Shown: positions 34,076-42,330 of the stretch, in pieces
How positions within the stretch are numbered: position 1 is the stretch's first letter
Layout of the letters: each line of letters starts with the position of its first letter
From: Humibacillus sp. DSM 29435
GTDB taxonomy: Bacteria; Actinomycetota; Actinomycetes; Actinomycetales; Dermatophilaceae
NCBI RefSeq assembly: GCF_001758225.1
Contig: NZ_MAST01000001.1
Span: 124,001 to 188,000, forward strand
Length of the DNA stretch: 64,000 nucleotides
Direction: 5' to 3'
Program-made: the position numbers and the translations under genes
The notes under the pieces: model-generated
The model's database searches: none
The model's input: the letters and a program-made list of their open reading frames with translations, nothing else
What the model was told of the DNA's origin: nothing

Positions 34076-34197
34076 GTAAACCTCATTGTCGCTCACAACC
34101 TCGATGCCCACCAGTGGCAACGCCAGCGACGTGCGACCGCACCTCGCTGCCGGCATCCGGCAATGAGACACTGGGCGCGGGGTCAGGAGGGCTCGCC

Positions 34198-35379
34198 GTG
34201 GCGGTGGATGAGGTGCAGGGCTGGCTGTCGAAGGTGGCCCGCAAGGCGGCTGCCGACACGCACGCACCCGTCGAGCTGTTGGGGGAGTACCTCGACATCC
34301 TCGCCGACGCGGCCCTGTCTGGTCGCCGACCGAAGCGCCACGAGCTGGATGCCGTTCGCAGGCTCGGTCGCAGCGCCGCCGAGCAGGGAATCGATGCCAA
34401 CCAGGCCGTCGACCTGTATCTCTCCGCGGCGTGGCGCCTGTGGCAGGGCCTGCCCACCATCGTGCGGTCACCCCGCGAGCGCGAGGAGGTGCGCAGGGCG
34501 GCCGAGGCGGTGCTCCGCGTCATCACGGATGCCGTCGGGGTGCTCGTCGAGGGGCACCAGGCCGCTCGACGGCAGATGATCCGACACGAGGAGTCGGCCC
34601 GGCGTGAGCTCGTCGACGACCTGCTGCGCGGCGGCACCGGCGTCTCGCACCTGGTCGAGCGAGCCGAACCGTTCGGGCTGTACCTCGGGAGCAGCCACCG
34701 CGTGCTCCTGGCCGCCCAGCCCAGGCCCGTGGCCCACCTCGATGAGGTGGCCGCGAGCATGGAGCGGGTGCTGGTCGACCGTCTCGGTGATCGCGACGTG
34801 CTGGTGGCCACCAAGGACAACCTGCTCGTGGTCATCCTGCCGGGAGAGCCGCGTGACGCTGCATCCGGCCTGCTCGTCGGCGACCCGGCGACGTACCTGC
34901 ACACGCGACTGACGCGGGGCGACGGGGGGCGATGGCAGGTCACTTCAGGCCGGCCCTACCTCGGGGCCTACGGCGTGGCGCGCTCGTACGAAGAGGCGCG
35001 AGAGGCCGTCGTGCTCGCCGACCGTCTCAAGCTCGACGACGATGTGATCACGACCCGCGAGCTGCTCGTCTATCGCGTGCTCGGCCGCGACCAGGCTGCC
35101 CTGGTCGACCTGGTGCAGGCGTTCCTCACGCCGCTCACCCTGGCCCGTGGCGGCGCCGAGCCGCTGCTCGCCACTCTCGACGCCTACTTCGGCGCAGGAG
35201 CGGTGGCGGCCGAAACCGCCCGCCGTCTGCACGTGTCGGTGCGCACGGTCACCTACCGGCTCGCCCGCATCCACGCTCTCACCGGCCACGACCCGGCCGA
35301 TCCTGAGCAGCATCTGGCCCTGCACATGGCGGTCCGCGGGGCGCGGCTGCTCGACTGGCCCGCGAAGCCGCTGACGTGA
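34198..35379 (+). CDS. PucR-type transcriptional regulator (C-terminal CdaR/PucR helix-turn-helix)
   Basis: A 393-residue protein. An N-terminal helical sensor-like half (VARKAAADTHAPVELLGEYLDILADAAL; GRSAAEQGIDANQAVDLYLSAAWRLWQGLP) is followed by a GGDEF-like CdaR region (LGAYGVARSYEEAREAVVLADRL). The PucR_C helix-turn-helix follows at LLATLDAYFGAGAVAAETARRLHVSVRTVTYRLARIHALTGHDP. GTG 34198 is chosen because AGGAGG is eight bases upstream. PucR regulators often control purine catabolism, and the ureide genes end 1.7 kb away, but the IclR-like operators there fit a different regulator. Confidence 0.85.
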   Translation: MAVDEVQGWLSKVARKAAADTHAPVELLGEYLDILADAALSGRRPKRHELDAVRRLGRSAAEQGIDANQAVDLYLSAAWRLWQGLPTIVRSPREREEVRRAAEAVLRVITDAVGVLVEGHQAARRQMIRHEESARRELVDDLLRGGTGVSHLVERAEPFGLYLGSSHRVLLAAQPRPVAHLDEVAASMERVLVDRLGDRDVLVATKDNLLVVILPGEPRDAASGLLVGDPATYLHTRLTRGDGGRWQVTSGRPYLGAYGVARSYEEAREAVVLADRLKLDDDVITTRELLVYRVLGRDQAALVDLVQAFLTPLTLARGGAEPLLATLDAYFGAGAVAAETARRLHVSVRTVTYRLARIHALTGHDPADPEQHLALHMAVRGARLLDWPAKPLT

Positions 35380-35969
35380 CAGCCGACCTTCGCGACCGTC
35401 AGCTACGACAGTGTTGTGACGCACTCGATCAGGTCAGCGCCGACGCTCCGACCCTGTGCGCGGGATGGGTGGCGCACGACCTGGCTATCCACCTGTGGAC
35501 TCTCAAGCATGATCCGCTCAGCTGGCCCGGCATCGCGCTACCTGCGCTGGCCGCAACCACGAACCGGCGCGCTGACCGCATCCGCCGCCGTTGGTCTTAC
35601 GGCGAGCTCGTCGCGAGGCTACGAGCCGAGCGGGGCGACCTGGCCTGTATGCCCTTCGATCGGTTCGGTGGCCATCGGCACGCGCTGGGCGAGTATTTCG
35701 TGCACACCCAGGATGTCGTTCGCGCGAACGGTCTCCGTCAGGAGGAGCCCAGCCAGGAGCTGGAGGATGCGCTGTGGTTGCGGGTTCAGGTCGCCGCCCG
35801 GCAGCTGCTTCGTCGGCGCTCGCCGGGCCTCGTCCTGGCAACCGAGGGCGGCCGCTCTGCACACGTCACGGGCCGCACACCGATGACCGTGGTGACCGGG
35901 CCACCGTCCGAGCTCATGTGCTGGGTCTACGGGCGTGAAGCAGTCGCTGAGGTGACCGTCCGGCATTGA
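35376..35969 (+). CDS. DinB-like / mycothiol-dependent maleylpyruvate isomerase-fold protein (TIGR03085 type)
   Basis: A 197-residue helical-bundle protein. LRDRQLRQCCDALDQVSADAPTLCAGWVAHDLAIHLWTLKHDPLS matches the start of TIGR03085-type proteins, where LCxGWxxxDLxxHL carries a metal-binding His. Further His residues fall at FGGHRHALGEYFVHTQDVVRA. GRTPMTVVTGPPSELMCWVYGR is the C-terminal part. GTG at 35376 overlaps the PucR-type stop. Relatives use mycothiol as cofactor in actinobacteria. The substrate is unknown. Confidence 0.75.
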   Translation: MTADLRDRQLRQCCDALDQVSADAPTLCAGWVAHDLAIHLWTLKHDPLSWPGIALPALAATTNRRADRIRRRWSYGELVARLRAERGDLACMPFDRFGGHRHALGEYFVHTQDVVRANGLRQEEPSQELEDALWLRVQVAARQLLRRRSPGLVLATEGGRSAHVTGRTPMTVVTGPPSELMCWVYGREAVAEVTVRH

Positions 35970-36011
35970 GGCGCGCCATCCTCCCTGAGGCCGAGGGGCT
36001 GCGTCCGGGGC

Positions 36012-36149
36012 GAAGAGCGTCTCGCCGCGCTCGAGGCCGAGTGCGCACGACTCGTCGCGCTCGGCGCGACACGGTTACGACGGCTACGCGCCGACGATTG
36101 CAACGAGTCGTGCATCGTGACGCACGACATCGACGGCAACGACTTCTGA
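36012..36149 (+). pseudogene. C-terminal remnant of a VOC/glyoxalase-like gene
   Basis: Reading toward the TGA at 36147-36149, the frame encodes EERLAALEAECARLVALGAT, then a short Arg-rich stretch, and ends DIDGNDF. This is the end of a VOC-family protein (compare EATRLVSLGATRL...DPEGNEFDIN in the intact neighbour at 36190). No start codon or N-terminal domain is present, and an upstream stretch (EAEGLRPG) is in another frame, so it is a truncated and probably frameshifted relic. Confidence 0.6.
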
Positions 36150-36154
36150 CTCGA

Positions 36155-36178
36155 GTGACAGGTGGGCCACCTGGTCAC
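36155..36178. terminator. Hairpin after VOC gene
   Basis: GTGAC-A-GGTGG ... CCACC-TG-GTCAC forms a 10-pair interrupted stem with a 1-2 base loop, between the VOC remnant and the end of the intact VOC gene. No T-run; termination is plausible but weak. Confidence 0.4.
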
Positions 36179-36189
36179 GTATCTGTGCG

Positions 36190-36633
36190 CTAGTTGATGT
36201 CGAACTCGTTCCCCTCGGGGTCGAGCAACGCCACCGCGTAGTGGTCGGGAACCTCGGCGTCGATCGGCGACAGTCGCGTGGCACCGAGGGACACCAGCCT
36301 CGTCGCCTCGGCGTCGACCAGCTCGCGCCGGGTCTCGATCGACGACCCACGGCCGCCGCTCGCGTTGATGTCGAGGTGCAGCCGGTTCTTGACCGACTTC
36401 TGCTCTGGGACGACCTGGAACCAGATGCGCGGACCCTCCCCGTTCGGGTCCTCGATGCGGTCAGCGCCGATGCCCAGCTCGTCGTCGGGTACACCGACAG
36501 ACCGGTACCAGTCGTCCCACGAAGGAAAGCCGGTGGGCGGAGGGGCGATCACGTAGTGCAACGCTTCGGCCCAGAAGCGGGCGAGCGGCTCGGGCGACGT
36601 GCAGTCGATCACGAGCTGGTACGACGCGGGCAT
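36190..36633 (-). CDS. VOC-family (glyoxalase-like) protein
   Basis: A 147-residue protein: YQLVIDCTSPEPLARFWAEAL at the start, a middle PRIWFQVVPEQKSVKNRLHLDIN and the end DHYAVALLDPEGNEFDIN. These are the two beta-alpha-beta-beta-beta modules of VOC glyoxalase-like proteins, with putative metal or ligand residues His in RLHLD and Glu in GNEF. ATG 36633 is supported by GGAGG upstream. It faces a remnant of a related gene on the opposite strand. Function unassigned; relatives confer resistance or have orphan roles. Confidence 0.8.
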   Translation of the reverse strand: MPASYQLVIDCTSPEPLARFWAEALHYVIAPPPTGFPSWDDWYRSVGVPDDELGIGADRIEDPNGEGPRIWFQVVPEQKSVKNRLHLDINASGGRGSSIETRRELVDAEATRLVSLGATRLSPIDAEVPDHYAVALLDPEGNEFDIN

Positions 36634-36748
36634 CTGACACCTCCAGGAATCTGCGCTGGGCCCAGACTGGCACGCCCTACCGACGAGCACCCCTACCGAC
36701 GGGCTCGCTCGATGTCAGTTCGAGGTTCTTCCTCCGCCCCGGAGGCGT

Positions 36749-37315
36749 CTAGTCGCAGTTCGGGCAGGCACCTGACACCGGCGTCTCCATGAAACAGGTC
36801 GGACAGACCGCCCCACGCCGTTCCTCCGCAGCCGCGGTGCGCGGCGTTCGGGCCCGTACTTCCCGGGTGCGGGTGGTGAGTGTCGGCTGGGCCCCGGCGG
36901 GGACGTCCGCATCCCAGTGCCGGTAGCACTCCAGCCGGGCCGCGGCCGCGTGCATCTCGCGCTCCAGCGGGTCGTCGATGGCAGGGTGACCCGAGACGCG
37001 GAGCACCTCGTCATAACCGGCCCCGACCTGCCCGTCGTCTTTGCGCACGACGAGGGCGACCAGTGCTGGCTCGTCGCGCGCGTGGTTGACCTTCACGAGG
37101 TCGGCGAGCAGGGCGCCGATCCAGTTGCGCATCTGCGAGCTGGTCCAGAGCGACGACCGCCGCTGCACCTCCTCCGCAAGCTCCGAATAGGTGATGACGG
37201 CGTTGTAGCGGCCGGCCGTCTCGACGAGGATCTCGTAGGCGTGCTTCACCCAGTACGGCTGCGCGACCTTCGGGGTTACGTACTTCTCGGTGTCAGTCAA
37301 GGTCGGAGGTCCCAT
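36749..37315 (-). CDS. Hypothetical protein with C-terminal zinc ribbon
   Basis: A 188-residue soluble protein. The N-terminal part (TEKYVTPKVAQPYWVKHAYEILVETAGRYNAVITYSELAEEVQRRS) looks like a winged-helix-like domain seen in some restriction- or phage-associated hypotheticals. The C-terminus is a zinc ribbon, CPTCFMETPVSGACPNC. ATG 37315 is preferred over an earlier in-frame start because of GGAGGT-like bases close by and because the upstream residues are Arg-rich. It stands alone. I do not recognise a function. Confidence 0.6.
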   Translation of the reverse strand: MGPPTLTDTEKYVTPKVAQPYWVKHAYEILVETAGRYNAVITYSELAEEVQRRSSLWTSSQMRNWIGALLADLVKVNHARDEPALVALVVRKDDGQVGAGYDEVLRVSGHPAIDDPLEREMHAAAARLECYRHWDADVPAGAQPTLTTRTREVRARTPRTAAAEERRGAVCPTCFMETPVSGACPNCD

Positions 37316-37509
37316 CCGGTGATGGTGCGGTCGGTAGAGCACCAGTCTCCACCCTCGTAACCGTGGTGCTGGCACGGGTGTCCAGCGGCGTTCCGGTGAC
37401 CTGCTCCGCCCAGCGGCGAAAATGCGGTGGGCGTGAGCGCGCTCTCAGGTCTAGCGTGCGGAGGTGGACGGTTCGCGTTCAGCGGGCCGTGACACTCGGG
37501 GAGTAGCTC

Positions 37510-39726
37510 ATGCGCCGAACCTCAGCCCTCGTTTCCCTCGTCGCCACCGCTGCGGTGGCGGCCGTGATGGCGGCCCCGCTGGCCTCGGCCTCCGTGCCGA
37601 GCGCGTCCCCGCCGACGGGACGAGCCGACGCGCAGAGACCTCGCGTCTTCACGCCCGGTGACGACGATGCGAACGACCCCTATGTCGGAAACCTCGGCAA
37701 CGGCGGGTACGACGTGAGCCACTACGACCTCACCGTTCGCTACAACCCCGCGAACGACCGGTTGTGGGGCACGACGACGATCACCGCCCGAGCCACCCAG
37801 AACCTCTCCCGTTTCGACCTCGACCTGCGCGGCCTCACGGTGCGCGCAGTGGTCGTCAACGGCATCCCGGTGAAGTGGGACCGCAAGGCCGGTGAGCTGC
37901 GGGTCACACCCAAGGCGGGGCTGCGCAAGGGAAGGACGTTCACCACCGTGGTCGTCTACGACGGCGTTCCCGTCACCCTGCCCGACGGGTCTGGCTTCGT
38001 GCACACCGACGACGGCGCTGTGATCATCGGCGAGCCCGAGGTGGCCGCCACCTGGTTTCCCGTCAACGACCACCCGAGCGACAAGGCGTCCTACCGCTTC
38101 GACGTGACGGTGCCCAAGGGCCTCACGGCCGTGGCCAACGGCGTGCTGCTGGGGTCGAAGACCAAGGGCGGCTGGACCACCTTCTCGTGGAACGCCCGCG
38201 AGCCGATGGCCTCCTACCTCGCGACGGCCACGATTGGCAAGTTCAACCTGAAGTCGTACACCCACAATGGAATCCGCTACTGGGAGGCCGTTGATCCGGC
38301 ACTCTACGAGCCCACGGCCACCCCTCGAACGGGCACCCACTACGCCATCTCGGAGCAGGCCAACAACAGCTACAAGCGGTTGACCCGCACGATCTCGGTG
38401 CCGGCCACAGGTGCGAACGCCTCGTTCTGGGTGACGCGCGCCACCGAACCCGACTGGGACTACTTCTTCGTCGAGGCCCGCACCGCCGGCGGCTCCGACT
38501 GGACCACCCTGCCCGACCTCAACGGTCACACGAATGCCGACACCGGCAGGTCGTGTCCGTACTGGCTGCAGATCCATCCCTTCTTGAGCCACTACCAGAG
38601 CGACGCCGGTGACGGCTGCGCCCCGACCGGCACGACCGGCGGCTGGAACGCCGCCTCAGGAGCGAGCGACGGGTACGAGCAGTGGTCCGTCGACCTCTCG
38701 CCGTATGCCGGCAAGGCCGTCGAGCTCTCGTTGACCTACGTCAGTGACGACGCAGTGCAGAACCCCGGAGTGTTCATCGACGACGTCGCCGTCTCGACCG
38801 GCGAGGGCAGCACCTCGTTCGAGGCCGACGGCAACCCGCTCGAAGGGTGGGTGGTGGGCGGCGCGCCCGCGAGCAGCCCTGGCAACACGAGCGACTGGCT
38901 GGTTGGCGGCACCTCCGACGGGCCACCGTCGATCGGTGACAGCGTCGACGCCTCGTTCGCGCAGAACGCAAAGGTGGTCGACTTCCTCAGCTCGCAGTTC
39001 GGCCCTTACCCCTTCAGCGCCTCCGGCGGGATCGTCGACAACGACCCCGACCTTGGCTTCGCTCTTGAGAACCAGACGCGCCCGATCTACGCCAAGGCCT
39101 TCTTCGACACCCCCGCCGGCAACTCGGGCGTCGTCGCCCACGAGCTGGCCCACCAGTGGTTCGGCGACAGCCTCTCGGTGAAGAAGTGGCGCCACATCTG
39201 GCTGAGCGAGGGCTTCGCGACCTACGCCGAGTGGCTCTGGAGCGAGCACGAGGGCGAAGACACGCCCCAGCAGATCTTCGACGCCACCTACGCCGCGATC
39301 CCGGCTGACGACACCTTCTGGAAGGTCACGATCGGCGCCCCTGGTGCCGACCTGCTGTTCGACGACGCCGTCTATACGCGCGGCGCAATGACCTTGCACC
39401 AGCTGCGTCTCGAGGTCGGTGACCGCGACTTCTTCGCGATTCTCAAGGGGTGGGCGAAGGCCAACAAGAACGGCAACGTCACCACCGCTCAGTTCATCGC
39501 CTGCGCGGAGAAGGTCTCTGGGGAGCAGCTCGACGGGCTCTTCACGACCTGGCTGTTCACGCCTCGCAAACCGGTGCTCGGCGACCCTGGCGCCCGCGTG
39601 CCGGCCACCGCCGCGGCCACCGCCGCGGCGACCGGCTCGTCGGCCGCGCTCGACCGGCGCGTAAGGGCTCTGCCGGGCGCCGACACCGCGATGCGCCTGT
39701 GGAAGGCGTCGGCGGCTGCCCGCTGA
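37510..39726 (+). CDS. Secreted M1-family metallopeptidase with an inserted domain
   Basis: A 738-residue exported protein. The signal peptide is MRRTSALVSLVATAAVAAVM with an AxA site near residue 26-28. The N-terminal M1 beta-domain (residues 50-280) starts DVSHYDLTVRYNP. Residues about 310-460 are an inserted beta-rich domain (DYFFVEARTAGGSDWTTLPD ... VFIDDVAVST) resembling the immune-inhibitor-A/MAM-like modules. The catalytic domain resumes with FALENQTRPIY and HELAHQWFGDSL (His544), then WLSEGFATYAEW, giving HExxH-x18-E. The tail is Ala-rich. GGGGAG precedes the ATG. Confidence 0.92.
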   Translation: MRRTSALVSLVATAAVAAVMAAPLASASVPSASPPTGRADAQRPRVFTPGDDDANDPYVGNLGNGGYDVSHYDLTVRYNPANDRLWGTTTITARATQNLSRFDLDLRGLTVRAVVVNGIPVKWDRKAGELRVTPKAGLRKGRTFTTVVVYDGVPVTLPDGSGFVHTDDGAVIIGEPEVAATWFPVNDHPSDKASYRFDVTVPKGLTAVANGVLLGSKTKGGWTTFSWNAREPMASYLATATIGKFNLKSYTHNGIRYWEAVDPALYEPTATPRTGTHYAISEQANNSYKRLTRTISVPATGANASFWVTRATEPDWDYFFVEARTAGGSDWTTLPDLNGHTNADTGRSCPYWLQIHPFLSHYQSDAGDGCAPTGTTGGWNAASGASDGYEQWSVDLSPYAGKAVELSLTYVSDDAVQNPGVFIDDVAVSTGEGSTSFEADGNPLEGWVVGGAPASSPGNTSDWLVGGTSDGPPSIGDSVDASFAQNAKVVDFLSSQFGPYPFSASGGIVDNDPDLGFALENQTRPIYAKAFFDTPAGNSGVVAHELAHQWFGDSLSVKKWRHIWLSEGFATYAEWLWSEHEGEDTPQQIFDATYAAIPADDTFWKVTIGAPGADLLFDDAVYTRGAMTLHQLRLEVGDRDFFAILKGWAKANKNGNVTTAQFIACAEKVSGEQLDGLFTTWLFTPRKPVLGDPGARVPATAAATAAATGSSAALDRRVRALPGADTAMRLWKASAAAR

Positions 39727-39740
39727 CCCGGCCCCCTTTC

Positions 39741-39780
39741 GACCAAGGCTGCCGTCGCCGGGGGTCAGTCAGCCTTGGTC
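39741..39780. terminator. Bidirectional terminator between peptidase and methyltransferase
   Basis: Perfect 11-base arms GACCAAGGCTG and CAGCCTTGGTC with an 18-base interior that can pair further (GTC..GGC). It separates convergent genes and includes the last codons of the methyltransferase gene. Confidence 0.65.
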
Positions 39781-40388
39781 GCCGTGCACAGAAACACGCC
39801 GAACTCGCGGTCGCCCTTGAGGATGGTCGTGGCGTCGACGAAGCTGACCTCCTCGAACCCGGCGTGCACCAGCTGCTCGGCGAGGCGTTGCCGGTCGAAC
39901 CCGTGATGCCCGTCGAAGTCGACCTTCTCGGCGTGGAAGGCGCCGTCGGGGTCCTCGTCGAGGTCCGCGATCGCCAGCCGGCCACCCGTGACCAGCAGCT
40001 TCGCCACAGACCGCAGCAACCCGTCCAGGTCGTGCACGTGGTGCAACGCCATCGAGCTCCACGCCACGTCGTAGGCGCCGTCGAGCGGGTCTGTGGTCAG
40101 GTCGGCCCGAACAGCGCGTAGCCGGTCACCGAGGTCGGCCGCCTCGATCCGCTCCTGCGCTACCTGCACCATTCCGGCGGAGGGGTCGGTCACGACCACA
40201 GAGCCGACCCGGTCAGAGAGCAGGATGCTGAGGCGACCGGTGCCGCCACCGACCTCGAGTGCCCTCATCCGAGGGCTGAGGGTGACGGCTCTCTCGATGG
40301 CCTGGGCCACCGCGACCTGCCGCTCCTCGTGGCCGGGGGCTTCGTCCCACGTCGCTGCTTCGTCGTCGAACCGCTGGTGCTCATGCAT
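39765..40388 (-). CDS. Class I SAM-dependent methyltransferase
   Basis: A 207-residue methyltransferase: motif I ALEVGGGTGRLSILL, motif II VVVTDPSAGMVQVAQERI, motif IV AYDVAWSSMALHHVHDLDGLL, then LLVTGGRLAIADLDEDP. GGFFxHHGFDRQRL-type C-terminal region (DFDGHHGFDRQRLAEQLVHAGF) is typical of UbiE/SmtA-like enzymes. ATG 40388 (MHEHQRF) is preferred to an upstream in-frame GTG/ATG. It is divergent from the acetyltransferase gene. Substrate unknown. Confidence 0.88.
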   Translation of the reverse strand: MHEHQRFDDEAATWDEAPGHEERQVAVAQAIERAVTLSPRMRALEVGGGTGRLSILLSDRVGSVVVTDPSAGMVQVAQERIEAADLGDRLRAVRADLTTDPLDGAYDVAWSSMALHHVHDLDGLLRSVAKLLVTGGRLAIADLDEDPDGAFHAEKVDFDGHHGFDRQRLAEQLVHAGFEEVSFVDATTILKGDREFGVFLCTATKAD

Positions 40389-40456
40389 GTGCTCGACCCT
40401 AGTTGCGGCGATCACCGGGCGACTCGAAGCGAGGCGGTGGCCGCTAGTCTCGAAGT

Positions 40457-41050
40457 GTGCCCGAGTTCAGCTGGCGACCGGCCAACGACGCGACGAGCGA
40501 GGACCTTGAGGCGGTCTTCGACGCCGGCGGTGCCCGCAAGTGCCGCTGCCAGGCGCTCAAGGCCCCGGGCTGGATCTGGCGAGACACGACGCAGGAGGAG
40601 CGCGACGCCTCGCTCGCGGAGCAGGCCGGCTGCGGAACGAGCGGCCCCACGTCTGGCCTGATCGGCTACGTCGACGGCGAAGCGGCCGGTTGGGTCGCGG
40701 TCGAGCCGCGGGAGAGCTACCCACGGATCTGGGCCCGCCAGAAGTCGTGGATGCGCAGGGACCCCGACCTCGAGGGCGTGTGGTCGGTCACCTGCTTCGT
40801 CGTGCGCAAGGGCTTCCGCCGACAGGGACTGATGTACGAGCTCGCCGCCGCGACCGTCGAGTACGGCGGGCAGGTCGGCGCTCGCGTGCTCGAGGGCTAC
40901 CCCACCGAGCCGGTGCCGGGGAAGACCGTGATCTGGGACGAGGCGTCGGTCGGGCTGCTTCAGGTCTTCCTCGCCGCCGGCTACGCGGTCGAGGCGTCGC
41001 CCACCCTGCGCCGGAGGGTGGTGCGACACCGACTCGGCGCGTTTTCGTGA
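40457..41050 (+). CDS. GNAT family N-acetyltransferase
   Basis: A 197-residue protein. RKCRCQALKAPGWIWRD and GCGTSGPTSGLIGYVDGEAAGWVAVEPRESYPRI give the substrate half, and WSVTCFVVRKGFRRQGLMYELAAATVEYG carries the acetyl-CoA pyrophosphate loop (RKGFRRQGL). The Cys-rich start (CRCQ) is common in a GNAT subgroup annotated as toxin- or stress-associated acetyltransferases. GTG start at 40457. Substrate unknown. Confidence 0.85.
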   Translation: MPEFSWRPANDATSEDLEAVFDAGGARKCRCQALKAPGWIWRDTTQEERDASLAEQAGCGTSGPTSGLIGYVDGEAAGWVAVEPRESYPRIWARQKSWMRRDPDLEGVWSVTCFVVRKGFRRQGLMYELAAATVEYGGQVGARVLEGYPTEPVPGKTVIWDEASVGLLQVFLAAGYAVEASPTLRRRVVRHRLGAFS

Positions 41051-41077
41051 GGCTGGTTCCGTGATGCTGGCGCGACG

Positions 41078-41416
41078 CTACAGGTCTAACAGCAGCGCCA
41101 GTGTCTCGCGGACCTCGTTGAGGACCACGGGGCCGACATTGCCGGTGCGCTCCTGAATTCGAGTCGTGGCCACGGATCGCACCTGCTGGCACTGCGCCGA
41201 GGAACGCGCCACAAGCCGGTTGTCCTCATCGGGGTCGATCAGGACCTCGGTGCTGCTCGTGCGGATCGTCCGGGTCAACGGCACGACCTGGACGACGTTG
41301 GGTCCGCCCCTAAGAATCCGGGCGGCTGTTACGACGATGGCCGGGCGACGGAGTCCGGCCTCGCTACCGGCGGGCATGCCGAGGTCGAGTTCGACGACGT
41401 CACCCGGCGTCAGCAT
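41078..41416 (-). CDS. PemK/MazF-type toxin (putative mRNA interferase)
   Basis: A 112-residue protein: MLTPGDVVELDLGMPAGSEAGLRRPAIVV, NVVQVVPLTRTIRTSSTEV, SSAQCQQVRSVATTRI and GPVVLNEVRETLALLLDL, the standard order of MazF-fold endoribonucleases (GDV...RPxxV...P.T......C.Q.R). ATG 41416 overlaps the antitoxin gene by 17 bases. The usual PKxGxxR variation is replaced by GSEAGLRRP. It probably cleaves RNA when not bound by the partner. Confidence 0.88.
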   Translation of the reverse strand: MLTPGDVVELDLGMPAGSEAGLRRPAIVVTAARILRGGPNVVQVVPLTRTIRTSSTEVLIDPDEDNRLVARSSAQCQQVRSVATTRIQERTGNVGPVVLNEVRETLALLLDL

Positions 41417-41597
41417 CGAGCCACGCCGTCTCATCCTCGGTGAGCTCTGTCGCGAGGTCCCGCGCCATGGCGTCCTGGCGGAGCGCGCGGATGGCTTTGC
41501 TCACCGTCTCATCGATCGTTTCGTGGCGTTCGGCCGCCAAGCGCGTCACCCTCGCATGAGTGTCCCTGCTGATGCGGATCGTCGTTGTCTCGGCCAT
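41400..41597 (-). CDS. Ribbon-helix-helix antitoxin
   Basis: A 65-residue protein: TTTIRISRDTHARVTRLAAERHETIDETVSKAIRALRQD is a ribbon-helix-helix DNA-binding domain, and the acidic C-terminus (LATELTEDETAWLDADAG) is the likely toxin-binding arm. It precedes and overlaps the MazF-type gene, the usual order. The palindrome at 41615-41634 is a probable autoregulatory operator. Confidence 0.85.
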   Translation of the reverse strand: MAETTTIRISRDTHARVTRLAAERHETIDETVSKAIRALRQDAMARDLATELTEDETAWLDADAG

Positions 41598-41614
41598 ATC
41601 ACGACGATACTCCG

Positions 41615-41634
41615 TGTAGACAGATCCATCTACA
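41615..41634. promoter_or_regulatory. Toxin-antitoxin operator palindrome
   Basis: TGTAGA and TCTACA arms, perfect 6-base inverted repeat with an 8-base centre, 17 bases upstream of the antitoxin ATG. Consistent with binding by the ribbon-helix-helix antitoxin. A TTGTAG / 17 / GAGTAT hexamer pair overlaps it on the minus strand. Confidence 0.6.
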
Positions 41635-42047
41635 AGTCGCCTCCACGCCGCTCAAGAGGCGTAAAGACTCGTTCGCGCGTCCGGGCCCGCTGCTACATCA
41701 CGACCCGTGAACGGTCCGGGCCAAGCACCAGACTCACCGTGCGAATGTGAAGGAGCACGGAAGATCCCCGCCAGCCGTTTGGTTCCCCAGCCTCCTCAAC
41801 GGCGCCCACGACCGAGCGCTCGAGTCGCTGCCTAGTGTTGCCGACCGTGGCGGTTCCGCGCCGGTTGCCGGGGTAGGCCAGGGGTTCCATTCGCCTCAGC
41901 GAGCAAGGGCCTGTCAGCAGGATCGCCAGGCTGGGGATGGGGTCGTGAGACGAACGCCCCCGAGCGTGCAGTCGGCCGAAGCTGCCCGCCCGCGAGTCGG
42001 CCGGTCTCCGGCGGTCAGACGGGCCGGCTCGTAGGTGGAGACGACGA
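41635..42047. other. Spacer without recognisable gene
   Basis: Between the toxin-antitoxin promoter and the tRNA terminator there are about 410 bases. Short open frames exist on both strands, but none has a good ribosome binding site, family motif or codon pattern like the neighbours. No tRNA-end duplication that would mark an integrated element was seen. Confidence 0.5.
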
Positions 42048-42082
42048 AGGGCTCTGACCGCGTTTCCGCGGTTCAGAGCCCT
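42048..42082 (-). terminator. Terminator after tRNA-Pro
   Basis: AGGGCTCTGA-CCGCG pairs with CGCGG-T-TCAGAGCCCT around a TTTC loop, a 15-pair stem with one bulged T, 12 bases past the tRNA 3' end. Stem strength fits an intrinsic terminator. Confidence 0.7.
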
Positions 42083-42092
42083 AGGCCATTGA

Positions 42093-42167
<75 letters not shown>

Positions 42168-42330
42168 ATGTTTCAGGCCAGCCCTGCGTCACCCTCGTGA
42201 CGGTGATCAGGTAGCCCGCAGGAATGTTATCTCAGCGTCCTGTCGATCTCCGAATCGGATGGCGCCGGCCCCGCCCGAGCGCCCGCAGATCCAGGGCGGC
42301 GGCACGAGGGGTACGAGAAGCGCGCGAGGG

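Noticed and set aside
33586-34197. N-terminal extension of the PucR-type gene
   Set aside because: Overlaps opposite-strand genes and its Arg/Ser-rich composition is unlike the regulator; GTG 34198 has an AGGAGG site.
34083-34943. Long minus-strand open frame opposite the PucR-type gene
   Set aside because: Ser/Arg-rich shadow of the plus-strand gene with no motifs or ribosome binding site; typical high-GC antisense frame.
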